Below are positions 11,637 through 22,041 of a stretch of 64,000 nt of DNA, piece after piece. Numbering within the stretch: the stretch's first letter is position 1; each line of letters begins with the position of its first letter. Below the pieces are notes generated by a model. That model had not been told where the DNA came from. It saw only the letters and a program-made list of their open reading frames with translations, and did no database searches. This DNA comes from Erigeron canadensis (taxonomy: Eukaryota > Streptophyta > Magnoliopsida > Asterales > Asteraceae), in contig NC_057766.1 of NCBI RefSeq assembly GCF_010389155.1, positions 23,569,516 through 23,633,515 on the forward strand, written 5' to 3'. A program made the position numbers and the translations under genes.

Positions 11637-14168
11637 TGTAACAACCGTCCCAGAAATGTTCTATTTAAGTTCTTAGAAACGTACATATGCCACTGGATCG
11701 GCCAGACAGTTTAATGTATATGAGTTCTAGACGTACTTTAGATGTTCATTATGAGCTTATATGAACTTCAAATTGATCTAAATATTAATATTGTACGACG
11801 AGTTCGTGATTACGCTCAATAATATAATATGTTCGGTTCGTAAATGTTAAAGGTTCATAAAAGAGTTTAGCCTAAATTAATTGCAGAATGGTCCTTGTAG
11901 TTGTGAAATTTCATTTTTATGGTAAGGTATATATAGAAAGTGTAAAACCCTAAAAGTTTACTATTCATCATCTCCTACCTCTATTCACACACTCCCCACA
12001 CCTTAAAACACACACTAAATTCATCTCCTGATTTTGGTTGGTTTGGGTGAAATCATTGATATCATTAGCTTCCTTGTAATCATCAAAACGTGTTTCTGTA
12101 ATCGGTTTTGAGGTAACAACAACAAATCTTATGTTTTTGATGAAATTAAAAATAAACTTTTAGACTTGTGTTCTTGATGATTTGGTCGATTTTGATGTCA
12201 AAAACGTGTTAAAGAACAATGGGTTTATGTTTAAATAAGTCTAGTAACTGTTTTGTGATCAAATTTGGGTCGTAACATGCCTTGATCTTCAAAACCCGTG
12301 ATTTTGTTAAGTTCAGTCTTATGATTCGTATGCCTGCATCATCAAACGAAGTTATCATGCTCAAAACGAAATTAGCTTAAGTTTAGATCCACACCATACG
12401 AAATTAACAAATAACTTCGTTCAATATTGAGCCCAAACGAACTTAATGATCGTTTCCCATTGTGACGAATTTATAAGCCCTTTTTCCCTCACCCGAAGTT
12501 CAGTCTTAGTATCTTCCAACGAAAATAATGTCCGTTTCTCTCCAAACGAATTTTAAATTCGTTTTCATAAATGAAATTTCAAATGTTACTGTCATTAAAC
12601 GAACTTAATAATGCTTGCGAATTTAGGGGCCATTTTCGTACCCGTTCAGATCATACGAAAATAAAAGACAAATTCGTTTAAGGGGTTCATGCGAAAATAA
12701 AGTCAACTTCGTCTAACAGTTCATGCGAATTTAATGGTTAAATTCGTAAGGTTCAATCAAACGAATTTAAGGTCTAAATTCGTTCAGCTCAGTTCAAACC
12801 GATTTAAGGCTCACCTTCGATCAGTTCATGTACGTAAAGTCCAGTTAAAACTATTTTGAGTCAAAATGTTCAAAGGACCAAATCATCAGTTCATCAAGGA
12901 CATTTGTGATTTGAATAATCACTTAGACTAATATATGTACTTCTATATGGTTATTATGTGCATAGGAGTTCGGCAAGGCGTAATTGGATCTCGATAGATA
13001 TACTTATCTATCTTTGTACTTGTTCACTGTACTAGTTCTCTATATTGTACCAGATCACTGTGAGTTCACTTATTCCCCCTTCGTACATTTTTAAAGTTCT
13101 TTATCGGGGACTGAAAAGCATGAAAACTATTTTGTACTTATATATATATACATACTTATATATATATATTTTCTTGACTGTACTATGTACTATCTTGGGA
13201 CAGACAGACTATTTATGTACAGACTATTTTCAGACAGACTATGTACAGACAGACTATGTACAGACATACTATTTACAGACAGACTATTTATGTACTGATA
13301 CTTATTTTCTATATGTGTGTTCTAGATCTTGAATGGGCAGGATCTTGAATACATTCTTGTATGTACTTATTGTCTATGTATGAGACCTAAGACTTATTGC
13401 TATCAATTCATCTCCCACCTGTTCTGGGAATGGACCGTAGGTATATGGACAACGTTGTTAGGGCAGGCTCATCCTCATTCTCCACAGTTCAGGAGAATGC
13501 ATATTACCTAGACTTATTGATCACCCGTTCTGACCACATGTTCTGGTCACCGGTTCTGACCTAGTTCATACTTAAAGACTATCTGAGTACATGAGTTCCC
13601 TGATTCATCATAGCTCGTTATGGCCAAGCGGATTAGTAGTAATAATAGACATACATACTAAGTACATTACAGATTCTAAACTATTGTTATTACAGCAAGG
13701 TACATTTGACAGCCGTACAGACTATATGACTTGACTTTTATACATACCAGTACTATGTATATTTATAAAGTACTTTATGTGAATCTCACCAACTACTTTC
13801 GTAGTTGACCTTTGAACTTACATGCTTTTCAGGCTAGGTACTAGATCTTTAGCATAAGAGTCTTCCGTTCTAAGCTCATCCTTTTGGTGACGGTTCGTGC
13901 ATGCAAGTCCTGGAGCTACGAAGGCCTCATTGTTATTCTAGTTCAAGTACTGTTCTATGAGACAATTGTTCTGTCCCGTGAATTTGACTATTCTGATTCA
14001 GTTATATTCTGTAATAACATTTGTACTTCTGATCTAGACTTAATTATGATTTGTAATGACTTTGTTCTCTTGATCTTTGATCAATCTTAATGGCTGTGTT
14101 GAACTTGTACTGTGTGCATTTGTACTTGTCTGTGCATCCCGTATATTCCGCTTTAGCGGGGTGTTACA
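11637..14168 (+). mobile_element. Solo LTR, 2532 bp, TGTAACA...TGTTACA
   Basis: Ends are TGTAACAACCGTCCC and GCGGGGTGTTACA, with the 5 bp duplication AAATT on each side (11632-11636 and 14169-14173). Unit A shows the uninterrupted site. A TATA-like GGTATATATAG at about 11925 and a CT/CA-rich leader suggest an LTR promoter. Repeated CGAATTTAA/AATTCG motifs fill 12340-12840, and a minisatellite lies at 13199-13290. Open frames within are short and look accidental. Size and ends suggest a Ty3/gypsy chromovirus-type LTR; that class is inference. Confidence 0.7.
13199..13290. repeat. Minisatellite, CAGACAGACTATGTA-type units
   Basis: Six or so units of 14-19 bp built from ACAGACAGACTAT(TTATGTA) occur head to tail inside the LTR. 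The open frame across them gives repeated QTDY residues and is not thought to be a gene. Confidence 0.85.
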
Positions 14169-14451
14169 AAATTTATATTTATTTATGAATAAGCAGATTA
14201 ATTTATGTCTACGTTTTGCGTGGCTTCAATTATCGCGATTACTTTTGTTAATGATGTTGTGTTGGAATGTATGTTTGCTAAAAACTTTGTCATATGAAAT
14301 AGATATACATTTAATGACAAAATCATAACCACGTCTAATAGTTTGAAGTATTGAATACATATATTTATTTTGCGCAAGGAAAATGAAAATAAAAAATTAA
14401 GGAAAAATAAAATACGCAAGGCAACAAAAAATTGAATGTAAGTTTTCAATA

Positions 14452-14877
14452 TCTATACTATATTATAAAGTAGATTCCTTCCAGATTTTCAACATTGAAT
14501 TGAAATTTTCAATATTCATTTTAAGTACATCCTCAAAATACCCCTCTTATCTATTCTATATTTATCTAAAATAACCATAATAATCTTTCTCTCTCCTCAA
14601 ATCTCAACCAATCATCTTTTTTCTTTCTCCTCCATAAATCATTTATTCCTCCAATTCATTCAAAATCTTTTATCTCAAAAATCATACGTCGATAAATTAT
14701 AAAAATTGTATGGGTGTTCTTAAAATTTCATACTCTTTCATTAGAGATGTCATTCGATATACTTTCGACGAATTTTTAAATCCGAGGGCGGAGGCCATAG
14801 GCATTTGACTATCACACTCTCTGACCAAGCTATCACCCCACCATCTCACCGCTGCAACGCGCGGGTACTTACTCTCG
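14452..14877 (+). mobile_element. Short Helitron (426 bp) with a non-CTRR 3' end
   Basis: The 5' end is A|TCTATACTATATTATAAAG. The 3' end has CACCGCTGCAACGCGCGG (hairpin-forming) then GTACTTACTCTCG|T. The empty site in unit A (TTCAATA|TATTAGTTGAA) fixes both borders exactly and shows insertion between A and T without duplication, as expected for Helitrons. The last four bases are CTCG, not CTRR. Relatives sit at 40054, 43505 and 43963. Confidence 0.75.
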
Positions 14878-15149
14878 TATTAGTTGAAGACCAAAAAAGA
14901 AAAACTATGCAAGGCAAAAAAAAAAACCGAAAATAAAGCAAGCGATTACAGCAATACAACGTGATAATATCATAGGGATAGTACAGGTTATGCCGTGGTC
15001 AAACCGAACAATGCGACATGTTGTGGTAGTGTTCATATCCGTTGATATTAATATACAGAGTAATGTATCGTTTAGTTGATTTTGATATACACTAATTTGA
15101 TACTCAGCAAAAAAAGAAAATTTAATCAAATGGAGCGTTTAGAAGCTTA

Positions 15150-16190
15150 TTACTTACTATAATAAAGCAGTGGGAAGTAAATAGTAACATTTTGTCTTTA
15201 CATCAAACTTGTAGGTAAATATTTGATTCAGTAATTATGAAACAAAAGTTCCTTTGGTTCAATTGGTTTGGATGATGGTTTCCATGGGAGGGGTCGCAGG
15301 TTCGAAATCTGCTTCCCCTTCCCTCTATGTTTTTCATTACAAAACTTTTGTCTTTACATGAAACTATTAGATAAATATTTGTTTTAACATATATAACATA
15401 AAAGTTGCTTTGGTTCAAGTGGTTGGGATGTTGGTTTTAAAAGGTAAAGGTTGTTGGTTCAAAACCCATTTCCCACTTTTTTTTTTGTTTTTTTATTTTA
15501 CTAATTAGGGAAATTTGTTATATTACATTTTACCTCCTTATATTTATTTTTTATTTTTTCTTTGATTTTAAAATAACATTTAGGTTTTTTTTGTTTTTTT
15601 TCTTTTTTCTTATATATTTAAAATTCTTATTTTTATATAATTTTTTTTTTCACACTTAGTTGCATTTTTTTGTTTTATTTTGAATTTTGAGGGTCTTTCT
15701 TAAATATTTTATTCAATTTTGATTTTATTTTAGAGGTTTTTTTAAACATTTTGTATTTTAAAAATCCTTTTTGTTAGTTTAAAATTTTTTCTTTAAAACT
15801 TTTTTGTTTTCATTACACTTTTTATTTTTTTCTTTAAAACATATATTTTTTTCAATATACTTTTTATTTTTCAACAATTCGATTTGTAGTGTTAGATATT
15901 TTTTATGAAAATTTATTCCTTTAACATTTTATTGTAATTTCTGTTTTGCGTTTGTTTTTTGGACTTTTTTTTTTTATAACATTTGTTCATTCGGTCATTT
16001 TTAAGAGTAAACACAAACATCATTGTGTCGTAAATATTGTCCTTAACAGGAAAAATGAACACGTTACAACTTGATTTTTTAATATTTGTTTTAACTTGAA
16101 AAAGTTTTTGGTTTTCTTTAGCACCGCGACTCATCAACGCATAAACTTTCAGAGATCGAAACCGCCCATCGGGCGGTATGAATTCCCTAG
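15150..16190 (+). mobile_element. Probable Helitron (~1.04 kb) carrying tRNA-like repeats
   Basis: The 3' end is clear: hairpin ACCGCCC-ATC-GGGCGGT (about 16161-16177), then ATGAATTCCCTAG and a flanking T. The 5' end is less certain; TTACTTACTATAATAAAGC at 15150 resembles Helitron starts but lacks TC. The interior is very T-rich on the plus strand, with two tRNA-like heads at 15239-15480. No helicase is present. Confidence 0.5.
15239..15480 (+). repeat. Two tandem tRNA-like (SINE-type) heads
   Basis: Two related ~75 bp blocks (about 15250-15320 and 15408-15476) each have an A-box-like TTTGGTTCAATTGGTTTGG / TTTGGTTCAAGTGGTTGGG and a B-box-like GCAGGTTCGAAATCTGC / GTTGGTTCAAAACCC. This is the layout of the tRNA-derived head of plant SINEs. 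They are not functional tRNA genes: no acceptor stem closes. Confidence 0.55.
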
Positions 16191-18460
16191 TTTCTAAATA
16201 CAGATTTACCAGTACTTTCCAAACGGAATCGATAACTCTGTATATATTTCGTTTTGGTTATACAATGGGCCTGAATATATTGAGCCAGGTAAATTTTTAA
16301 AAAATAATATTTTTTTGTTGTTATGTAATGGGCCTGAGCACATTCAGCCTGGTAGACTTTGAAAAATTAATTATTTTGGTAGAATTTTGTTTGTGTACTT
16401 AGATTTTAAAATTTCAATATCATTTTGGTAGATTTTGCTTTCCCATTTGTTTTTGGTAAATTTTGAAATATTATTATGAATTATTACATTTGGCTTTCTT
16501 AAATCTAAAATGTTGTTTTATTGTTTTCACATGCAGATGATTTATTGGATTCTATTATTTTTTCTGTTATTTTGAGAAGAATAAATGTGTGATTGTCATG
16601 AATTTAAGTTTTAGGTATAAAACTGTTCACAACTAAATTTTTAATCATTATTGTACAATGAAAAATGAGTAGGCTGTCATATTTTTTATTGATTAAAATA
16701 TTAAGATCAAAATAATTTATATTTGAATTTAAGTACATAACAAATACAAATTTTCACTCATAATATTATTTTGTAGTAATACTAAAAAGAGAAAGAGTTT
16801 GTGGTGCTTAAGTAGATGTATTTAAGTAATTAACAAACTTGCAATTTGTTGAACAAAACTTATAATTCTACGAGTATACAATTTATTATCCTCAATGGCC
16901 GAATATAACTCTAGTTAGAAACATTTTGATTATGAGTAAACTAAATATGAGTAGTTTGGTGTTTTACAGGGATATAGTGGAAATAACAAAATTTGTGAAG
17001 ATATATATATATGTAGCTTTAAATTTTAGAAGAATAATAATAAAATTAATCCATGTTTGCATATCTTTATTAAGATCTAATAATTTATATAAAAAGAGAT
17101 TGAAAACTTTAAAACAACACAAATCATGTTCATCATGAATTTAAACACTATAGTTTATTACCACGTTTATTAGATGTACTAAATACACGTAATTATACAT
17201 ATTGTTCAAATTTCGTTTTCAATATAATTAGATAAGCAATCATACAATATATATAACCATTATTCCGTACATCTTATGAATATTAAATAGATATTTCACT
17301 ATAAAATATAAATTTCAAAATTCACAAACAACAAAAAATAACATTAACTAGTTATAAAAGTAAATTCCTAAAAAACTCAAAAATATTAAAAAGATGAAAA
17401 ACTGGTTTTACGATACCGAAAATACTGAAAAACTAAAATACCGACGGTAATGAATACCTAACAAAATACCATATAGTTGCACTGGACGACCTACCAGTAA
17501 TATTGTTCGGTACGTATTGTCATTTAAAACATTGTATCTAACGAACTACACCCAAATTATATATGTTTATAAACACATAATCCGACAAAAACAACTAGCT
17601 ATAAAGTTACTTTGTGCGATTCAAGTTTTAAAGACACACCAATTAACTAATCATAAAAATGGTGGTTTCAAGTGGGACTAGAAACTGAACTCTTGAAAAC
17701 TTAAAAGAAATTGTATATTATATTTTTATTTTTATGTGATGATAAAAGTAAACTTTTAGGTTTAGGTGTGTCTCAACCATATTACCAACCCTTAATGCAA
17801 TCAACAGATTGAATTATTTGGTAAAAGTGTATTTTATCATTTACACCTTGACCCACGCACTATATCGTATCGGTACCTATATTCACTATCTAGCAAGACA
17901 TATATACCTGCAAGACACTTCTCCATTTAACACCTCATATTTATATGCCATCACCCCACTTCGGAGAATTGAACCTATGTCTAATGGCAACCCTTTTCAT
18001 ATGGGGGTCATGGGCATGGGATCACAAGTGAATGATATCGATTAATGTATGATTAATTGGTAACAAATTGAATTATTTGAAATTTTCTTTTTATATATAA
18101 TTTAAGCACAAACGAGAATAAAAAGGAAAGATAATAACTTAACATGAGTATATGATTTTTATCATTTTTTAAACGGTTAGTCTGGTAATGATCAGGAGAC
18201 TTCTTATCATACAAAAGCAAGGCTTTCCGAATTTCACTTCTTCCAATAGGAACGTCTAAGACTTGTCAATCAAAAAACTCAAACCCAAATCTATGAGTAA
18301 AAACTAGTAATGTATTAATCAGTTATATATACCGGTATTATTTGCTAATATGAGTATATGTTAAACGAATATTATAATTGAATGAAAATGTATATAAATA
18401 ATAACATCGAAACATCTAATGAAAATTGTACCAAGTCAAACCATAACTTGTTGGATATTG
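16191..18460. other. AT-rich intergenic DNA
   Basis: No gene seen. Direct repeats occur at 16265-16370 (AATGGGCCTGA followed by ATTGAGCC or ATTCAGCC). Open frames of 60-80 codons here have no recognisable motifs and are low complexity. Confidence 0.4.
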
Positions 18461-18635
18461 TAAAACAAGTATTAAAGTAAAACAAATAAAAGATGATCTT
18501 GACCATTGGATTATGGTTAAATTGATGCACGAAGATTCACGAAGCAATTGATGCACAATGATTTTCATGCTGCACGGTGATCTTCAGTGAAGAAAAACCT
18601 ATTATTTTATTTGTTTTACTTTAATACTTGTTTTA
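18461..18635. repeat. Perfect 31 bp inverted repeat with 113 bp spacer
   Basis: The left arm 18461-18491 (TAAAACAAGTATTAAAGTAA...) is the exact reverse complement of the right arm 18605-18635. The spacer contains repeated GATGCACGAAGATTCACGAA-like text. A perfect match in otherwise decayed DNA suggests a young foldback element or MITE. No clear target duplication was found. Confidence 0.7.
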
Positions 18636-18850
18636 TTTTATCTAAAACCTATATAAATGATAACAATAATATTTTGTAACCGTTCAAAGTGTCTTAAAAC
18701 TTAAGGACAAGCGAATGACATGTATTAAATTTATACTATTTCTTACTGTAATATATGAACTTTTAAGTATCTTTAGTTCAAATAGGGATGGTAATAACAC
18801 GTGCTCAATAGAGAAAGCTGAAATCTGGTTTTTTGATCTAGGTGGGTCTT

Positions 18851-19218
18851 TGATGAAGGTCAAGGTTTTAGCTAGAATTTATAAATAATTTTGAAGGTTA
18901 TTAAACAATTAGAAAAGGAAAAGGTTGGTATTAATACTAATGTGCCTATATATTAAGATGTAAGCATTGTTATAAATCAGTTTTTGATGAATATGAAAAT
19001 TTCTTTTCTTTTCTCCCTATACACAAGTGTATGTTAGTGTGTTAGTGTGTGTGAAATTGCCTAATTTTCGGTATTCTATTTGAATCAACCAATTTTAGAA
19101 GAGTTGTTTCTGACATTCTTTTGAATCAACAGGTTCAACTATCTATCCAAAGAATTGTTTCTGGGTATACTTAGAATCAACAGAATCAATTATCCATCCC
19201 TTTTATTTCGTTGCCTCA
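18851..19218 (+). repeat. 5' LTR of the TRIM-like element
   Basis: It starts TGATGAAGGTCAAGG and ends TTGCCTCA. It is colinear with 21665-22036. The middle shares GTTGGTATTAATACTAATGT and ACACAAGTGT. Confidence 0.85.
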
Positions 19219-19248
19219 GTTGGTATTAGAGCCGAAAATCCTGTCAAG

Positions 19249-19539
19249 ATGTTTTCTAGTGATGGTGTAATCTATGATTATCCACCAGTGTTTGATGAAT
19301 ACGAAGATGGAGACTGGTATCTTTGGTTCCGGTCTGATGGTTGTCCGTATGATGAAAAGGTCGATGAAGAAGATTACATAACTATTCGAAAATTACCCGA
19401 AAAACAGTTTCGATTCATTCAGGTTTGTGCAGTTTCGGAAAAACAAGCGGCACAGATTCGTTCACCGTTGGATCTCTCTGATTTTTGGATATGTGATCCA
19501 AGACTCATTGACACACAATCTGACCGTTGGAATTTTTGA
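19249..19539 (+). CDS. Unidentified 96-codon frame inside the TRIM-like element
   Basis: The frame begins 31 bases after the left LTR and encodes an acidic protein rich in aromatic residues (YDYPPVFDEYEDGDWYLWF near the N-terminus). I see no gag zinc knuckle, protease or reverse-transcriptase motif. After its stop a related frame seems to continue (VSAKGYEFLKLLQF...) up to the Harbinger insertion, so the original frame may have been longer. It may be a gag relic or captured host sequence; I do not recognise it. Composition is less AT-rich than the flanks, which favours former coding use. Confidence 0.35.
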   Translation: MFSSDGVIYDYPPVFDEYEDGDWYLWFRSDGCPYDEKVDEEDYITIRKLPEKQFRFIQVCAVSEKQAAQIRSPLDLSDFWICDPRLIDTQSDRWNF

Positions 19540-19654
19540 TTAGAGGTTTCAGCAAAGGGTTATGAATTTCTGAAGTTGCTGCAATTTATTGAAAGAGGTG
19601 TAATTATATCTGGTGACTTGGGCTTTGAATCTGACAATGTACAAGGGCATCTAA

Positions 19655-21368
19655 GGCCTTACACTAAGCTAAGCCTCTTCCACACTACCACATCAGCTAT
19701 TCTCTCTCTTCATCCACCTTTTCCACAATCACTTCCTATAACCCCTCTTCCACACCTCTTTCACACTTTTTATTTATTTTATTTTATATTTACACAAAAT
19801 TAAAAAACTACTTAATTTTAATAATAATAAAACATTACAACTAAATTTAAAAAAAAAAAACATTACAAATAAACATTAAAAAAAAACACATAACACACTT
19901 AAAAAAACACATTGCAAGGAAAAATAAAACATTACGATTATTAAAAAAATAACTACTCGTCGTCGCCGGTCTGGTCGTCCTCCTTCGGGATGTGGCTAGG
20001 ACCCGCCTGTGCCGCCTGTGCCCCCGGTGCATAAAACGAGATGTCGTAGTTCTCTTGCAAGTATTGACGGTATCTCATATGTGCTTCGAAGTCGGTTTGC
20101 GACAAGCCCGTCGGAATTGGTCTCGCCAAAACCTTCATGGCATCTCTAATCTCGGCCCGTCGCAAGGCTTCTTTTTGTTCTTGAAGATAAAACTAACGAG
20201 TTGAGCCGTTTCAGAACCAGAAGATCGCCCCGATGTGACATCGGATGAACTAGACAACATCCGGCTAACATTACGACCCGGTGGTCGCCTAATGGGGTCT
20301 GACCCAAATAAGGCCTCAAATGGGACCGGGGTGGGGGTGGGAATAGGAGTGGGAATGGGGGTCCCGCCAAATGGAACATCATCGGCGGTCAAATCTACCG
20401 CCGAAGCTTGTCGATTACTCGCGGCCTCGTTTTCATTCCAAAAGTTGGAAAAGCTTTTAAGAAGGTCATAGCAACTTTGGTAATGCCAAAATTTCTCTCC
20501 TGTTTGTTTCTTGTACAGTTTCACAGCCGCATCCACCACTTGTTGCTCATCCGCCCCACTTTGTCGGCCGTGCTCGCTAACCTTCTTCAACGCCGCACCA
20601 AATGCCTTAACACCTTTTTTAATCTTGTTCCATTTGTCGTGTATTTGGCTCTTCGTACGTGCTGCGTGTAGTGTTTCGTTGTTAAACATCTCCACCACTT
20701 TTTTCCAAAAAATACCCTCCGTCTGACTATTACCCACCACCGGGTCCTGCGACCAATGCACCCAACACCTTGCCAACAACAGTGTATCATCATTTTCCCA
20801 GTTCCTTTTCTCTCTCGGTTTTGAGGCGCGTCTCTTCCCACGACCCACCTCCACAACTTCATCTTCTTCTTCTTCATCATCGGCAGACGTGACAATATCT
20901 TTGTCGGAGACATTTTCATTGATAATCAATGGCGGTTGTGACATTCTTGGTCTTTGTTGTTGTTGTTGGTGGTGGTGGTGATAGTCGAACGCCATTTGAG
21001 CTTGCATTTGAGCTTGAATTTGGGCTTGCATTAACGCCAAACGTTGAGACTCGGTCCAATTTTGACCCATAACTAGATTGTAACCAATTTGATTGTAATA
21101 CGCTTGAGAATATGGGTTAACGAGGCAAGGGGGTGATGGTCCCATTGGGGTCAGGTTGGATGAGCCTGAAGCATGGTTTGTTTGAAAAAAAGCATTTTTT
21201 TTTTGTTTACGTTTGAGATGGGTCCCCCACACGCTCCCCCGCCTTCGTCTTTCCTCTTCGACCCAACGAAACGAGAAGATGGAATAAGCCATCGACGAGG
21301 TTACTCCTTAAGCTAGCTACATCGACGAGCTCGTCGACGAGCGGTCGACGTATGCTTAGTGAAAGGCC
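19655..21368 (-). mobile_element. PIF/Harbinger element carrying only ORF1 (1714 bp)
   Basis: Terminal repeats GGCCTTACACTAAGC (19655-19669) and GCTTAGTGAAAGGCC (21354-21368) differ at one position. The 3 bp target duplication TAA lies on both sides (19652-19654 and 21369-21371). This is the PIF/Harbinger signature. Its only gene is the SANT-type ORF1 on the minus strand; no DDE transposase gene is present, so it cannot move by itself. It sits inside the internal region of the LTR element 18851-22036. Confidence 0.85.
19953..21292 (-). pseudogene. Harbinger ORF1: SANT/Myb-like DNA-binding protein, frameshifted
   Basis: The main frame starts at 21292 and runs to about 20190. It has a Gln/His-rich N-terminal region (about residues 85-115), an acidic stretch (DDEEEEDEVVEV), a basic patch (GRGKRRASKPREKRNW) and then a SANT-like trihelix segment (NWENDDTLLLARCWVHWSQD ... 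FWKKVVEMFN ... KWNKIKKGVKAF). This type is commonly annotated as a NAM-associated or Myb/SANT-like protein and helps the transposase bind element ends. Near 20190-20200 the frame shifts by one base. The C-terminal part continues in another frame (QEQKEALRRAEIRDAMKVLA..., to the stop at 19953). The intact protein would be about 440 residues. The single indel suggests recent loss, or a sequencing error. Confidence 0.75.
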
Positions 21369-21664
21369 TAAATGTTGCAAAAGATCAGAATAAACCATAT
21401 GTTGTGATCTTTCAATTATCAAATAAAGGATCTAAGTTAAGTATCATGTTGCCAAGTCTAAGACAAATTACGTATAATGAGCACAAACGGATTTTTGAAT
21501 GGAAATCAAAATAATTGAGAAACATATAGGAGCTTCTTTTTATTTCTCCACCGTAGGGGCAATATGGAGTTTAATGGTTACAACCCAACGCTTCGATATC
21601 CCATTCAATCCAGGTGTATTCAGAAGCAAAACTCGAGGTCGAATTCTTTTCAAGCAGGAGAGAA

Positions 21665-22036
21665 TGATGAAGGTCAAGATTTTAGAGAATTTGATGAGTT
21701 TTTTCATAAATAATTTTGGGGTTTTTTAAATAATTAGAAAAGAAAAAGGTTGGTATTAATACTAATGTGCCTATATATTAAGATGGAAGCATTGTTATAA
21801 ATCAGTTTTTGATGAATATGAAAATTTCTTTTCTTTCCTCCCTATACACAAGTGTGTGTTAGTGTGTGTGAAAGTGCCTAATTTTCGGTATTTTATTTGA
21901 ATCAACGAATTTTAGAATAGTTATTCCTGACATTATATTGAATCAACAAATTCAACTATCTATCCAAATAATTGTTTCTGGGTAATCTTAAAATCAACGG
22001 AATCAATTATTTATCCCTTTTTATTTCGCTGCATCA
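21665..22036 (+). repeat. 3' LTR of the TRIM-like element
   Basis: It starts TGATGAAGGTCAAGA and ends GCTGCATCA, followed by the GTCTT duplication. It is colinear with the 5' LTR. Confidence 0.85.
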
Positions 22037-22041
22037 GTCTT

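Larger units (their letters stand above)
11429..15012. repeat. Tandem unit B (~0.6 kb) interrupted by a solo LTR and a Helitron
   Basis: Core segments 11429-11636, 14174-14451 and 14878-15012 together match unit A. The unit follows A directly, head to tail. Its two insertions (11637-14168, 14452-14877) are absent from unit A, so both came after the duplication or hit only this copy. Confidence 0.75.
18851..22036 (+). mobile_element. Small LTR retrotransposon, interrupted by a Harbinger element
   Basis: Two matching LTRs (18851-19218 and 21665-22036, both TGATGAAGGTCAAG ... TCA) enclose a short internal region. The 5 bp duplication GTCTT flanks the element (18846-18850 and 22037-22041). A primer-binding site TTGGTATTAGAGCC (19220-19233), one base off the usual initiator-Met tRNA complement, follows the left LTR. 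A purine tract (CAAGCAGGAGAGAA, 21651-21664) precedes the right one. Without the Harbinger insertion the internal part is only about 0.7 kb and has no gag-pol, so it is TRIM-like and non-autonomous. The two LTRs differ by several substitutions and small indels. Confidence 0.85.

Noticed and set aside
13045..13511. Two consecutive plus-strand open frames inside the 11637-14168 LTR
   Set aside because: They cover a minisatellite (repeated QTDY) and AT-rich LTR sequence, with no motif or splice support.
17809..18045. 78-codon plus-strand frame
   Set aside because: No recognisable motif, no coding-like context, and AT-rich flanks; it looks accidental.
20235..20919. Several open frames overlapping the Harbinger ORF1
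   Set aside because: They are shadows of the ORF1 frame on either strand.
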